A stretch of 64,000 nt of DNA from JBKEBQ01 sp047973225. Its GTDB lineage: Bacteria > Bacillota_I > Bacilli_A > Erysipelotrichales > Erysipelotrichaceae. The notes beneath the pieces are model-generated. The model was given only the letters and a program-made list of their open reading frames with translations, ran no database searches and was not told where the DNA came from. A program made the translations under genes and the position numbers. Location: assembly GCA_047973225.1 (NCBI GenBank), contig JBKEBQ010000003.1:4204-68203 (forward strand). Reading direction: 5' to 3'. Position 1 is the first letter of the stretch, and each line of letters opens with the position of its first letter. This document shows, piece by piece, positions 52,156 to 63,000 of the stretch.

Positions 52156-53760
52156 TTATCGATGTAATTTGAATGTTTTCGGTGCTAATCGATAAATCAA
52201 AACGGACCCTATACACAAATATGCTATAAAAAACAAAATCAAACTACTTACAAGCAGGGAAATCGAAACCCCACCCACAATTAAGAACCAGGTTATGGTA
52301 AACGTGAAGATATTAGCGACACGATAACCAATTCCTTTTTCTTGCATTTCAATGTTATAAGGCTGTAGTAAGTAGTATAAAACAAGGGAATGAATACAAA
52401 AAATTAAATTCATCAATAACACCGCAACAAACGTTGCCAAATACAAAAGAAAAGAAGCTTCATAATTTGAAAGCACCATGATAAAGACAACCCCAAAAGC
52501 CATTATACTACCAGGCACAAGATGATACAGTACCAACGTTTTTAAACGCAACAAGAAATTGTTTAATAAATACTCAGGTTTACGATAAAATCGATATGTG
52601 AGCATGCTGCTGTCGCAATTAAAAAACATCGCAGCGCATAGTCTTGCGCCTCGATTAACATAATATGCTGCGTATAAAAAATATGCCAAGCCTTGATCCA
52701 TCAATACATGAATTTCTGCTTTTAACTCAGGAATGGTTGTAATAACGATACCAAAAACAATAAAAACAAGCGCAATCATGCATGAAATACGATAGATTGG
52801 TTTTCGCAAATGACGGCGATGCCGCATAAAAAATAACTTATTAAAGAGACCAAAACCAGTATCGCCACTTCTTTTATCATCCTTTTGAACAGTGGTATCT
52901 ATAACAATGGATTTCTTATTCACACTTTTTTGCGCATCTTCCCATACCCCAACCTGTATTTGACAGGCATGGCGCATAATTGCATACAAATCACAGGTTT
53001 TAAACTTGTTGTTATACAACCAATAAGAAAAATATAACACTATACAAGCAGCAATAAAACAACCATATAACGGAATCTCAATGTGCACTTGAAAAAACAA
53101 TGCTATTAAAATCAACCCACCAAGTACCAAAGATATTATAAAGTGAAAATAATGCCTATGAAAAAATAACTTTTGCACATAATATATAATGTTGATTTGC
53201 GAAAAGAACCAACAAAATGAGCCACGTAAAAACATCAGTATAAAAACTTCAAGCAATGTAATACAATTAAACGCAACAAAAAAAAGCAGGCAAGCCACTA
53301 ATCCTAGTGATGTTTTAATAGCTTCTTTCACATATAAAAGTGTTGCCATCCTTCTCGCTTCCATACGAAAACTTTCAAGTAAATACATTCCTTCATATGC
53401 ATCATCGGGTAAAAAATGATTAAAACAAATAGGACTCAAAATACACGATACAACAATAAAAATCAATATCATATAGGAATGAAAGTAAGCTAAATTTAAA
53501 TCTTGAAAATGCAGAGGTTTATTTATGATACGTAAGGGAATCCAATAAAAAATGATCATATAAAACAAAAATTCGAATATAATTTTTACGCTACGAAACA
53601 TCCAAGAAAAGCCAAAAGCAAATACTTTCACTACTGTATCACCTCGCATTTTTTTAGGGATAAAATTTTTTATACCTATGGTATTTTCTAAACGATGTAA
53701 CCATCTATTAAAACGTAACGTCGATTCAAAATGTATCAATATAAGCATATCCTTAAACAT
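52156..53760 (-). CDS. ABC transporter membrane protein, large (EcsB-like layout)
   Basis: About 534 residues from MFKDMLILIHFESTLRFNRW. At least ten hydrophobic segments in two groups, separated by a soluble stretch near residues 245-300. No substrate-binding domain. It overlaps the ATPase by 8 bases and forms one transporter with it. ABC-2/EcsB-type permeases have this size and basic N-terminal segment, but the match is by layout only; substrate unknown. Confidence 0.75.
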   Translation of the reverse strand: MFKDMLILIHFESTLRFNRWLHRLENTIGIKNFIPKKMRGDTVVKVFAFGFSWMFRSVKIIFEFLFYMIIFYWIPLRIINKPLHFQDLNLAYFHSYMILIFIVVSCILSPICFNHFLPDDAYEGMYLLESFRMEARRMATLLYVKEAIKTSLGLVACLLFFVAFNCITLLEVFILMFLRGSFCWFFSQINIIYYVQKLFFHRHYFHFIISLVLGGLILIALFFQVHIEIPLYGCFIAACIVLYFSYWLYNNKFKTCDLYAIMRHACQIQVGVWEDAQKSVNKKSIVIDTTVQKDDKRSGDTGFGLFNKLFFMRHRRHLRKPIYRISCMIALVFIVFGIVITTIPELKAEIHVLMDQGLAYFLYAAYYVNRGARLCAAMFFNCDSSMLTYRFYRKPEYLLNNFLLRLKTLVLYHLVPGSIMAFGVVFIMVLSNYEASFLLYLATFVAVLLMNLIFCIHSLVLYYLLQPYNIEMQEKGIGYRVANIFTFTITWFLIVGGVSISLLVSSLILFFIAYLCIGSVLIYRLAPKTFKLHR

Positions 53761-54460
53761 AATCATCCTCACTCAACAAACGAATGACTTCGTTTTTCAC
53801 ATCTTCTAACGTCTTTCCACTACGACTCACCGCTTGTAAATAACCCTTGCTTAAGACTAAAATTTCGTCACATAAGTCAAGTGCTAACTCCATGATGTGC
53901 GTGGAAAAAATGATAATATGTTCTTTTTTTATACCCTTCAACAATTGTTTCATCTGTTCTGCCATAACAATATCGAACGAAGTAAGTGGCTCATCCAACA
54001 AAAGAATAGCTGGATTTGTGATGATATTCGCCAATATTTGCATTTTACTTTTCATCCCATGAGAATAATTTTTCATCAAAACATCTCGATCTGCAACATC
54101 TATATTCAAAAAATTAAATTGTTCATCAATATATTCTTTTGATACTTCAAGCTTATGTATGTCTAATAAAAACTTTAAAAATTCTCTTCCTGTAAGAAAA
54201 TCTGGAACAACCGGTGTGGAAATTACATAACCCACATCCTCTTGACGTAAACGTTTTCTAATGGTGTTTCCATCATCTAAAGAAATATGCATTGTTGTTG
54301 CCTTTAAATCTGAGGAAATGCAATTAAAAAATGTCGTTTTCCCAGCACCATTCCTGCCCAACAGTGCATATATTTTTCCCGATTCAAATGTGTAATCAAT
54401 TCCCTTTAGCACGACCTTTTGATCGAATTCCATAGATAAATCGTCAATTTTAAGTTTCAT
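53753..54460 (-). CDS. ABC transporter ATPase
   Basis: 235 residues from MKLKIDDLSMEFDQKVV. Walker A LLGRNGAGKTTFF near residue 35, signature region KNYSHGMKSKMQI (the usual LSGG is YSHG, a tolerated variant in this subfamily), Walker B AILLLDEPLTSFD, and FSTHIMELA. The ATG at 54460 has AGAGGG at suitable distance. Partner of the gene downstream. Confidence 0.9.
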   Translation of the reverse strand: MKLKIDDLSMEFDQKVVLKGIDYTFESGKIYALLGRNGAGKTTFFNCISSDLKATTMHISLDDGNTIRKRLRQEDVGYVISTPVVPDFLTGREFLKFLLDIHKLEVSKEYIDEQFNFLNIDVADRDVLMKNYSHGMKSKMQILANIITNPAILLLDEPLTSFDIVMAEQMKQLLKGIKKEHIIIFSTHIMELALDLCDEILVLSKGYLQAVSRSGKTLEDVKNEVIRLLSEDDYV

Positions 54461-54529
54461 AGAATACCCTCTTTTCTTCATGTTATATCTTCTTTACCAT
54501 TATACTATTTTCGTACTGTATTAGCACTA

Positions 54530-54568
54530 AAAAAAGTCGCTCACCAACATGTTGGGTTCGACTTTTTT
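54530..54568 (-). terminator. Terminator of gap
   Basis: Nested stem: AAAAAAGTCG / CGACTTTTTT with an inner CCAACA / TGTTGG, and a T-run. It lies 20 bases after the gap stop. Confidence 0.85.
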
Positions 54569-54587
54569 ATCCTTAATATATTTTAAA

Positions 54588-55601
54588 TTAAGCTAATTCT
54601 GAGAAATACTTAATTGTTCTTACCATTTGGCAAGTGTATGAGTTTTCATTATCATACCAAGAAACAACTTGAACTTGCGTATCACCGTTTGGTAATGGTG
54701 TTGCCATTGTTTGTGTTGCATCGAATAATGATCCAAATTTACATCCAACAATGTCACTAGATACTAGTGGTTCTTCTGTATATCCATAGGATTCATTTGC
54801 TGTTGCTTTCATTGAGGCATTCACTTGTTCAGCACTTACACTACCCTTAACAACTGCAACAAGAATTGTCAATGAACCTGTAGGCACTGGAACACGTTGT
54901 GCAGATCCGATTAATTTTCCATTTAACTCAGGAATAACCAATCCAATTGCTTTTGCAGCTCCTGTTGAGTTAGGAACAATGTTCACAGCTGCAGCTCTCG
55001 CTCTTCTTAAATCGCCTTTTCTTTGCGGTCCATCTAATGTCATTTGATCACCTGTATAAGCGTGAACCGTTGTCATAATACCGCTTTGAATTTCAGACAA
55101 TTTGTTTAATGTGTCAGCCATTGGTGCTAAACAGTTTGTTGTACATGATGCAGCAGAGATAATTGTATCATCCGCTTTTAAGATATCATGGTTTACATTG
55201 TAAACAACTGTTGGCAAGTCTGTTCCTGCTGGTGCAGAAATAACCACTTTTCTAGCTCCTGCCTTGATATGCGCACTTGCTTTTTCTTTAGAAGTAAAGA
55301 ATCCCGTACATTCAAGTACTACATCTACACCCAATTCTTTCCAAGGTAATTCTTCTGGATTTGCGTGTGCATAAATTTTAATTTCTTTCCCGTCTACCGT
55401 AATCGAATCATCTCCATGAGATACTTTGTCTGCTAACGCATATGTTCCTTGTGCAGAATCATATTTCAATAAATGCGCTAACATTCTAGGATCTGTCAAA
55501 TCATTGATCGCTACTACTTCATAACCCTCTGCCCCAAACATTTGTCTGAAAGCAAGACGTCCAATACGTCCAAAACCATTAATTGCAACTTTTACAGCCA
55601 T
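54588..55601 (-). CDS. gap: Glyceraldehyde-3-phosphate dehydrogenase
   Basis: Glycolytic enzyme, 337 residues. NAD-binding GFGRIGR near residue 9, active-site Cys in SAASCTTNCLAPMA near residue 155, and RVPVPTGS. Monocistronic, with a consensus promoter and a strong terminator. The family is usually cytoplasmic and highly expressed. Confidence 0.98.
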   Translation of the reverse strand: MAVKVAINGFGRIGRLAFRQMFGAEGYEVVAINDLTDPRMLAHLLKYDSAQGTYALADKVSHGDDSITVDGKEIKIYAHANPEELPWKELGVDVVLECTGFFTSKEKASAHIKAGARKVVISAPAGTDLPTVVYNVNHDILKADDTIISAASCTTNCLAPMADTLNKLSEIQSGIMTTVHAYTGDQMTLDGPQRKGDLRRARAAAVNIVPNSTGAAKAIGLVIPELNGKLIGSAQRVPVPTGSLTILVAVVKGSVSAEQVNASMKATANESYGYTEEPLVSSDIVGCKFGSLFDATQTMATPLPNGDTQVQVVSWYDNENSYTCQMVRTIKYFSELA

Positions 55602-55628
55602 GTTAAAAGTCCTCCTTCTTACTAATAA

Positions 55629-55657
55629 ATTATATGATTATCACCTTTCAATGTCAA
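55629..55657 (-). promoter_or_regulatory. Consensus promoter of gap
   Basis: TTGACA (55652-55657), 17-bp spacer, TATAAT (55629-55634). A perfect sigma-A match, as expected for a strongly expressed gene. Confidence 0.9.
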
Positions 55658-55775
55658 CGAATAAAACCCAAAAAACAAATATTTGTGAAAATAATAACTT
55701 TTAGAGGAATGAGATACTTACCGCTTTCGATTATGACCACTTCGTTATATTTACGCTACCGTAAGAAAAATAAAA

Positions 55776-55801
55776 ATAGAGACTACATCAGTAGCCTCTA
55801 T
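55776..55801 (-). terminator. Terminator of the PTS operon
   Basis: An 11-bp stem ATAGAGGCTAC / GTAGTCTCTAT including one GU pair, loop TGAT, followed by TTTTATTTTT, 22 bases after the IID stop. Confidence 0.8.
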
Positions 55802-55822
55802 GAAGGGAAAATCATTTTTTAT

Positions 55823-56686
55823 TTATTTATGCCAAGGTACTCCTATCAATGATGTGTACTCTCCAGACCAAATACCAACTGCACATCCGACAATACCAAT
55901 CAATAATAGTAATCCGATACACTTCACAGGACTCCAGTTGCGTTTCTTAATTAATGTATAACACATAAGCGTCAATGCTAATGGAATCATTGCTGGCAAT
56001 ATACCATTTAACAATGCTTGTACATCTATCGCTTTTTCCCCATTAGGAATTACCATCCCCAATGTTGTAGCTCCATAGTTACAAGTAAGTGCACCTACAA
56101 CAAATACTCCAAGCATAGATGCAGCGCGTGTGAATTCTTTCGCGTTTTTAGTCAGTATAGTTACCGCTTTTGTACCCATTGAATAAGACCAGTTCATCAA
56201 TCCAAAACGTAACCCCATTTGCACACCAAACGTAATTACAAAGTATAAAATTGGTCCTACATAACTTCCATCAATTGCCATGTTTGCAGTAATACCAGCA
56301 GTAATAGGAACCAAGGTAAACCAGAATAATGCATCACCAATTCCACCTAATGGACCCATAGCAGCAACACGAACCGAACGGATTGTGTTAATGTCTGCTT
56401 TTTGTTGCTCTAATGATAATACAATCCCCATAACAAATGTTACTAAGAAAGGGTGTGTATTAAAGAATTCAAGGTTGTGCTCCATTGAAGCACTCAAATC
56501 TTCTTTATCTGTATGAATTTTTTCTAATCCTGGTAAAATACCCCATAACCATCCTGCGGCTTGCATTCTTTCATAGTTAAATGAAGCTTGCAAGTTCATC
56601 GAGCGCCAAACCATTTTATTTAAGGTTTTCTTATCTAGTTGAGGCGCAGGTGTTGAATTTTTATATGTTGTTGCATTAGATGCCAT
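55823..56686 (-). CDS. PTS mannose-family IID component
   Basis: Membrane subunit of a mannose/GalNAc-type phosphotransferase system. 287 residues; the start at 56686 has GGAGG 8 bases upstream. Conserved segments WRSMNLQASFNYERMQAAGW and MGPLGGIGDALFWFTLVPI. Membrane segments lie in the C-terminal half. Overlaps IIC by 11 bases. Confidence 0.94.
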   Translation of the reverse strand: MASNATTYKNSTPAPQLDKKTLNKMVWRSMNLQASFNYERMQAAGWLWGILPGLEKIHTDKEDLSASMEHNLEFFNTHPFLVTFVMGIVLSLEQQKADINTIRSVRVAAMGPLGGIGDALFWFTLVPITAGITANMAIDGSYVGPILYFVITFGVQMGLRFGLMNWSYSMGTKAVTILTKNAKEFTRAASMLGVFVVGALTCNYGATTLGMVIPNGEKAIDVQALLNGILPAMIPLALTLMCYTLIKKRNWSPVKCIGLLLLIGIVGCAVGIWSGEYTSLIGVPWHK

Positions 56687-57476
56687 CACTCATACCTCCA
56701 TTTCCACTACCCACATTTGCTTTAATGCGAATGCTTGAATTGTATTCATAAAGTGCCATCGCAATACCGATAAATGCTACTAAAAGCAATGTAGATCCAG
56801 CTGTAGCTTCGATATTTCCAATAACTGCTGCTGCTGCGAAACCAGCTAAGTAAATTCCCCATAAATCGCTTGATAACATGATCTTTAATAGAATTGCAAA
56901 CCCTACATAACGCATCATTCCCCCAGCAGTACCTAAACCAGCCATAACCCATGAATATTTTTCTGAGAAGGTTTGTAAAGGTTCTTGGGCAGCTTCACCA
57001 CCAACATAAGCAACAATTGACATGACTGCGAATAATGTCCCTAACAAACACATTGAAGTTAAGTTCACATTCGTAATACCTCTTGGATTTGCTGCTTCTG
57101 CCGCTTGGTCTGCTTTTGCCATCAATCCTGACATAACTGTAAATGTCAATGTAACAGCATATTGTCCAAATACCGCAAATACCATTGATGCTCCTAATGC
57201 AGTTTCCACATCCATATCTGCTTTCACCGCAAATACCATAGCTACTACACCACCTAATACGGCGTTTGGAGGTTGTGCGCCTCCAACAGGCATGTTACCA
57301 ACCATCATCAACTCGTAAGTACCACCAACAACCAATCCAGTGTTTACATCACCTAGGATTGCCCCAATAATTGGACAAGCAATCATTGGACGGTAAACTA
57401 ATTCTGTTAATGAGAATTGGTCAATCGCAAAAATAAATGTTGCGATTGCTAATAAAACAATTTGAATTACTTCCAT
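56676..57476 (-). CDS. PTS mannose-family IIC component
   Basis: Sugar-translocating membrane subunit, 266 residues, with about six to seven hydrophobic segments. Typical segments RPMIACPIIGAILGDVNTG and VGGTYELMMVGNMPVGGAQ. The Gly/Ala-rich pattern fits the AgaC/AgaW branch (N-acetylgalactosamine), but the sugar is inferred. Confidence 0.94.
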   Translation of the reverse strand: MEVIQIVLLAIATFIFAIDQFSLTELVYRPMIACPIIGAILGDVNTGLVVGGTYELMMVGNMPVGGAQPPNAVLGGVVAMVFAVKADMDVETALGASMVFAVFGQYAVTLTFTVMSGLMAKADQAAEAANPRGITNVNLTSMCLLGTLFAVMSIVAYVGGEAAQEPLQTFSEKYSWVMAGLGTAGGMMRYVGFAILLKIMLSSDLWGIYLAGFAAAAVIGNIEATAGSTLLLVAFIGIAMALYEYNSSIRIKANVGSGNGGMSDGI

Positions 57477-57502
57477 CGTTCTTTTCTCCTTTTTTTAATT
57501 TT

Positions 57503-57979
57503 TCACTTAAATAACTTCTGCAAATCTTCACTCGCAATATCCGGAACACGCTTGATTTCAAGCTCCACTCCCAACTCTTGCAACTTTTTAAATGCTGCAA
57601 CATCGCTGTCATCAACAGCAACGCTGGTAGCTACTTGACGCTTGCCATCTGCCATATGCATGTTCCCAATATTCACCTTTTTAATTGGAACTCCACCTTC
57701 AACTAACTTGAGTACATCTTGTGGGGTTTCACAAATGATGAAAATCTTTTGAGCGTCACTCGCTTTCGCAATAATATCAATCGTTTTTTGGATTGTAAAA
57801 TATCGTGTTTGCGCATATGCAGGTGCAGCCATATCCATAAGCCCTTGACGGAACTCATCACTCGCTACAGCATCATTTGCAACCAACAATAAGTTTATCC
57901 CTAATACTCCTGACCATTGCGTAGCTACTTGACCATGAATCAATCGATTATCAATCCGTGTCAATAAGATGTTTGGCAT
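57503..57979 (-). CDS. PTS mannose-family IIB component
   Basis: Phosphotransfer protein, 158 residues. The phospho-accepting His lies in RIDNRLIHGQVATQWSG (H15). Closest in pattern to AgaB/AgaV (N-acetylgalactosamine type). No IIA protein is encoded in this operon or nearby, so IIA must come from elsewhere. First gene of the IIB-IIC-IID operon. Confidence 0.94.
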   Translation of the reverse strand: MPNILLTRIDNRLIHGQVATQWSGVLGINLLLVANDAVASDEFRQGLMDMAAPAYAQTRYFTIQKTIDIIAKASDAQKIFIICETPQDVLKLVEGGVPIKKVNIGNMHMADGKRQVATSVAVDDSDVAAFKKLQELGVELEIKRVPDIASEDLQKLFK

Positions 57980-58090
57980 TTTTTTCTCCCTTCTTTACGG
58001 TCGTTATAAGAACTGATCTAACAACATGGTTATTGTAATACGAATACACCAAAAAGTCTTTGCACTTTTTGTTTATCTCTTTGTCCTTTT

Positions 58091-58195
58091 TGTGATGAAT
58101 ATGTGATGAATGTAACATATTTATATAGAACAACCCCATTTTATGCTTTTTTCACAAAAATTATTTGCACAAATTGAAAAAAATATAAATTTGTG
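58091..58195. promoter_or_regulatory. Operator candidates between the PTS and its AraC regulator
   Basis: Two motifs: a direct repeat TGTGATGAAT (58091-58100 and 58102-58111), 11 bases apart as usual for AraC-type binding; and an 8-bp inverted repeat CACAAATT / AATTTGTG (58168-58175 and 58188-58195) close to the regulator's start. The first may activate the PTS and the second regulate the AraC gene. Confidence 0.5.
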
Positions 58196-58231
58196 TTTTA
58201 ATAAGTACAATATGTGCTGGAGGGGATTTCT

Positions 58232-59404
58232 ATGTACTTAAAAACGACAAGCTTTGTTTTTCGTCATTATGGAGAAGTTTTTTCCACCATCACTGATCGT
58301 GTCACGATGCCAGGTGGTAGAAAAATCACCCAAATCAAAAATAAAGAGATTACTTTTTTCTATTGTTGTCCGGTAGATGTATATATGCGCGTCGACTCGG
58401 GAATTTCCATAGTTTGTGTTTCCAATACCCTCGACAGTGAAGATTTTAGTGAACAATTTGTGATTCATAAAATCATTAAAATAAATGCAGGTGTTTATTT
58501 TAACTTAATGACACTTACCTCTGAATCGCAGGTAGAATTTCAAAGTATCTATGATATCAACGATTATAAAATCTCCCTTCCTGGCAACCCCATAGCATAT
58601 AAGCCGATTGTTCCAACCCTTCATATCAATGAAGTATTAGCTTGTTATTATCAAGCTCGTAAACCCGGTTATAAATTCCATGGAGAAATACACAATCACT
58701 GGGAATTAAACTTTATTGACAATGGACAAATTCACACAACAATCGAAAATCGAGAGTTTGTGTTAAATGATTATGATTTGATTCTATATGCCCCCGGACA
58801 ATATCATGATTCTTTTGTTGATAAAGACAAATCCTGCTCTCACTTAACCATTATGTTTGATATGGATACAAGCTATGAACCTTTATTAATTAATGAAATT
58901 TTTCATGCCGATCGTGAACTTACAAATTTAATCAACGATTTTGTGAATGCATCCAATGAAAACATTCATTTGAACGGTGATCGTATGACCCTATATCTGA
59001 ATCTTATGATTATCAATTTACTACAAAATAAAAACAGACCCCACATCAGTGTTGCACAAACCCCTATGCAACAAAAATTTGAAGATGATTTATTAAATCA
59101 AATTTTAATTTTTATCAACGAAAATATCTATTCTGCTTTGACCATTGAACAACTGTGTCAAGAGTTTAGTGTTTCTCGCTCCTCTTTACAACAACTGTTT
59201 CGGAATAATTTAAAAAGCGCTCCTAAACAATACATCAGTAATTTAAAACTCAATAAATCTAAGTTGTTAATCAAGGAGTCCAAATATACGATATCAGAAA
59301 TATCTAATATTTTAGGGTTTGCATCCATTCATTATTTCTCAAGAAAATTCAAACAACAATTTGGTATTACTCCAAGTGATTATGCAAAAACCATTTACAA
59401 TTAG
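58232..59404 (+). CDS. AraC-family transcriptional regulator
   Basis: 390 residues from MYLKTTSFVFRHYGEVF. An N-terminal ~160-residue domain of unknown type, then a cupin-like sensor (FHGEIHNHWELNFIDNGQIH with two His), and a C-terminal AraC double helix-turn-helix from about residue 285 (ALTIEQLCQEFSVSRSSLQQ and ISEISNILGFASIHYFSRKF). It is divergent from the PTS and probably controls it in response to sugar. GGAGGGG lies 7 bases before the ATG at 58232. Confidence 0.92.
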   Translation: MYLKTTSFVFRHYGEVFSTITDRVTMPGGRKITQIKNKEITFFYCCPVDVYMRVDSGISIVCVSNTLDSEDFSEQFVIHKIIKINAGVYFNLMTLTSESQVEFQSIYDINDYKISLPGNPIAYKPIVPTLHINEVLACYYQARKPGYKFHGEIHNHWELNFIDNGQIHTTIENREFVLNDYDLILYAPGQYHDSFVDKDKSCSHLTIMFDMDTSYEPLLINEIFHADRELTNLINDFVNASNENIHLNGDRMTLYLNLMIINLLQNKNRPHISVAQTPMQQKFEDDLLNQILIFINENIYSALTIEQLCQEFSVSRSSLQQLFRNNLKSAPKQYISNLKLNKSKLLIKESKYTISEISNILGFASIHYFSRKFKQQFGITPSDYAKTIYN

Positions 59405-59427
59405 AAACTTTTAGAAGTTTCTTTTTT
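59403..59427 (+). terminator. Terminator of the AraC gene
   Basis: AGAAACTT / AAGTTTCT with loop TTAG and seven T. It starts at the stop codon. Confidence 0.85.
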
Positions 59428-59448
59428 TATCTATGCTATACTATTGCC

Positions 59449-59976
59449 ATGAAGAAATTATGGGGACATTTCAAAACCATCTCCATTCACAAGTGGAAAG
59501 TTACACACTTGTGTTTTCGCTGTGGTTTATATAAGCAAGGTTTAAAACACGATCTGTCCAAATACACCTGGATTGAATTTTCAAGTGGCGTAAAATATTA
59601 TCAAGGCAATCGTAGCCCTATTGAAAAAGAAAAAGAGGCAAAAGGATACTCGCTGGGTTGGCAACACCATAAAGGACGAAACCCTCACCATTGGGAATAT
59701 TGGTTAGACAACGATCCCAACACAAAAATCAAATCCATAGAAATGCCTTTACCCTATGTTGTGGAAATGTTTTGTGATCGTGTTGCTGCTTGTATGACCT
59801 ATCAAAAAGAACATTATCGAGATGACAGTGCCCTCATATATTATAATACAAGCCGCTCCCATCTGCTCATCCATCCAAAAACAGATGCACTAATTGTCCA
59901 TTTAATGCAACAGTTAGCAGAATATGGATTAGATTACACAATTGCATATATCCGAAATGATATTTTATCATCTTAA
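59449..59976 (+). CDS. DUF5662 family protein
   Basis: 175 residues starting MKKLWGHFKTISIHKWKVTH. Rich in His and aromatic residues: GLKHDLSKYTWIEF, GWQHHKGRNPHHWEYWLD, MPLPYVVEMFCDRVAAC. The pattern matches DUF5662, with conserved His/Asp residues suggesting a metal-dependent fold related to HD-type hydrolases; no reaction is established. No good ribosome site is seen, but it follows a terminator closely. Confidence 0.8.
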   Translation: MKKLWGHFKTISIHKWKVTHLCFRCGLYKQGLKHDLSKYTWIEFSSGVKYYQGNRSPIEKEKEAKGYSLGWQHHKGRNPHHWEYWLDNDPNTKIKSIEMPLPYVVEMFCDRVAACMTYQKEHYRDDSALIYYNTSRSHLLIHPKTDALIVHLMQQLAEYGLDYTIAYIRNDILSS

Positions 59977-60017
59977 ATTATTTTATCTCGACACACAGAT
60001 AGGACATAAATCTATAC

Positions 60018-60053
60018 AAAAAAGAAGCTTGCATTACGCAAGACTTCTTTTTT
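60018..60053. terminator. Bidirectional terminator
   Basis: AAAAAAGAAG-TTGC / GCAA-CTTCTTTTTT with loop ATTAC. It lies between two converging genes and has A- and T-runs on both sides. Confidence 0.85.
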
Positions 60054-60064
60054 TATTCTATTCC

Positions 60065-63000
60065 TTATGATATTGTTTTTTTACGTTTACTTTTCAACAA
60101 TATCACTCCCGCAATCATAAGCATCATGTAAAGAGCATTTACATCGCTTGTATCGTTTGTTTTTATACCAGCATTACCATCTGGATTTGTTTCTGTACTT
60201 GCTAAACTAAGATTTTCCATTGCCGTTTTCAATCCCTGTATCGCAATCTCTACATCTTTAGCAGTTGTTTCCTCATTTTCAAGTGCACGTTTCGCATTTT
60301 CAAGTGCATTATGGAATGCACTTACACTAGATTGCTCATATCCATCTACCGATAAGCTTTCAGCTTCTTTTACCAGTTTTGCTAGTGCTGAAGTATCTGG
60401 TTTTAAAATTGCACGCAATTTCGCTTCCACTAATTTTTCAGTTGCTTTATCAATATCTTGTTGCGTCAATGTTTTCGTAAGCGCACGTGCTTTAGCTGTG
60501 TCATTCGTCATTGCTAATACTTTCTTCGCATCTTCTAACGCAGTCGCTAATCCGCTCACAGATGAAGGGATATATTTCGAAATATTTGCTACCATATTTT
60601 CAACAATTGCAATTTCTTTTTCTAATGCCTCTGTATTAAGCTCCGCTTTCATTTCTAAAGCAGCAATTGCATCTGCCAATTTTTGATATGCTTCTTCCAC
60701 TTCTGGAATTGTTGCATCATCATTTTTCAATACTACTTTTGCATTAGCTAAAGCATCCGTAAATGCCTTCCAAGCATCTGCAGCATAATCTCCTTCCTGA
60801 TACGCATCCGCTGCCGCAATCAAATCATTAAGTTCCGCTTTATCTACAATTTCCCACAACTCTTGACTTGCTGCACTAATTGCATCCATTGCTTTTTGCA
60901 TCGCATCGATATCCTCGCTTTCAGCATCAATCAATGCTTGACCTGTTGCTACAGCGTCTTTTAATGCTTGCACTTTAGCAGGGCGAATACCACTTACATC
61001 GTCTGCCAACATCTCGTTTGCACTATCAATATGTGCTTGTAAATTTTTTCTAGCTACCTCTGCATCCGTAACTGTTTCCAAATCTTTTTTCGCAGCAAGT
61101 AAATCTTGCATCGCCTTTGAAGCTGCTTTTGATGAAATATCTGCAGCACCCTTTGCAAGTAATTCTTCAGTACTAGTGATCACTTCTTTCATCTCTTCGA
61201 ACTCACTCTTTGGATAGTCGTCTTCCATTGCCTTACACGTATCTAAGAGCTTATTCAGTGATACCAATACATAATCACTCGCACGTTTTTCTAACTGTGT
61301 AAGCGCCGTTTCGATTCTCGTCATTGCATTTCTAATTTCTTGCACAGTCGCATCTGCTTTTACTGCTTTCGCAAGCGCATGTGCATCCATCAATGGACCC
61401 CAAGAAGATGTTGTATATTTGTCTTCTTTTCCATCTAAGATCATGTTGTCTACTTCAACAATTTTCTTTTGTAGATCATCATACGTAGCTAATTTTAATC
61501 CATAAAAATTAAGTTCTGAAATTATCACATACTTATTTGGTATAGCTCCTAATGTTTCCATCGCCATAAACTTAACATACCGTGCTTTCACTGTATCAAA
61601 TTTCACTTCTTGTTCAACCTCATCATTGGTTAATGATGAACCATCGTTTTCAAAGTAACCTTCTACAACTGGTGTAAACTCTAAATCATCAATACTAAGG
61701 GTATCTCTTTTTGTTGCTTTAGTTGTACTTACTTCGATACGATAGTGTGAAATTTGCCCTGTTGGAGCACCTGCGCGTGGCAGCATATTCACCTGCTCAA
61801 GATCATATTCTGCACCCAAATCAATGACAAGGTATTCCGGTAACGGTTTATCATTTGTTGGAGATGAATACCAGAAGGTTTCTGCATTATTATCTAATAC
61901 GCGATCCCCATGCATTTCTGGACTTGTGAAGAAACTTGTCTCATAGAACAATGACATTTTACTTTGATCAATCAAGTTTTCACTTGATGGTTGATCCTCA
62001 TTTGAACCTTTGAATTTTAATGCATTTCGTTTCATTATCAAATCAATTGTCACTTTATTAACGGCATCTTGACTTGTAGGATTCGCAGACAGTATTTTCG
62101 CCGCTTCTAAAGCCTCTTTATAAGGTTTCCATGATGTTGTTGTATACAAAACCTCATTCAAACCTTCACCTTTGGCAATTTCAGCATCCAATGTCGTGGT
62201 ATCAACCCCGTCAATCACTTCAACTTCCCAAGTATCTGTAAAGTTTCCATCTTGTGATGTAGCACTTAAGGTTACACTACCTGCAGACTCTCCTTTTATC
62301 ACAAAAACATAATGATCTTCCATCGGAATTTTCATAACACTAGCAATGTTTGAATCGCTACTTGTAATGTTATAGAACGGATTCGATGCTTCATTTGGAG
62401 CTACTGTCGCTGACACCTCTGCCATTTCTCCAATATAGAGGCTCTTTGCACTTGTATCATCAAAACTGATACTTTCTGCTGGAACCGGACTATCTGCCAC
62501 AAATTGAATTTCGTGTAATGATAACATACGGTTCGTTTCGCTACCCGTTTGTGTTCCCATTGTCTTTCCAACGCTTGACATTGGTGTAATCACCACTTTA
62601 TCGATACCGCTTGCCATTTTAGGAATATCAAACTCATACACGTCTTGATCGCTTGTAAATCGGCCTAATGGATATGCTTTATCTCCATCATAACCTTCGG
62701 CTTTTATACTGCTAACACGTCCATTGCTACTAGCACGATTGTATACGCGTACTTTCGTAAGTGGTTGTTTTTGATCAAACGTAAATGTCATGTCTGTTGG
62801 TAATTTCACTTCAGCCGCAATATCAACACCTGGGTGATACCATTTGAATTCAGCCAATCCACCGCTTGTATCGCCATCAAACAGGATATCTTTCCAATTT
62901 CCTTGTTGCCATAATTCACTACCATCTATATTTTGTTTCACATCATTATCAAAATCGATTGATTTTATATCACTTTGTTTTAATATATATTCTGTTTCTG

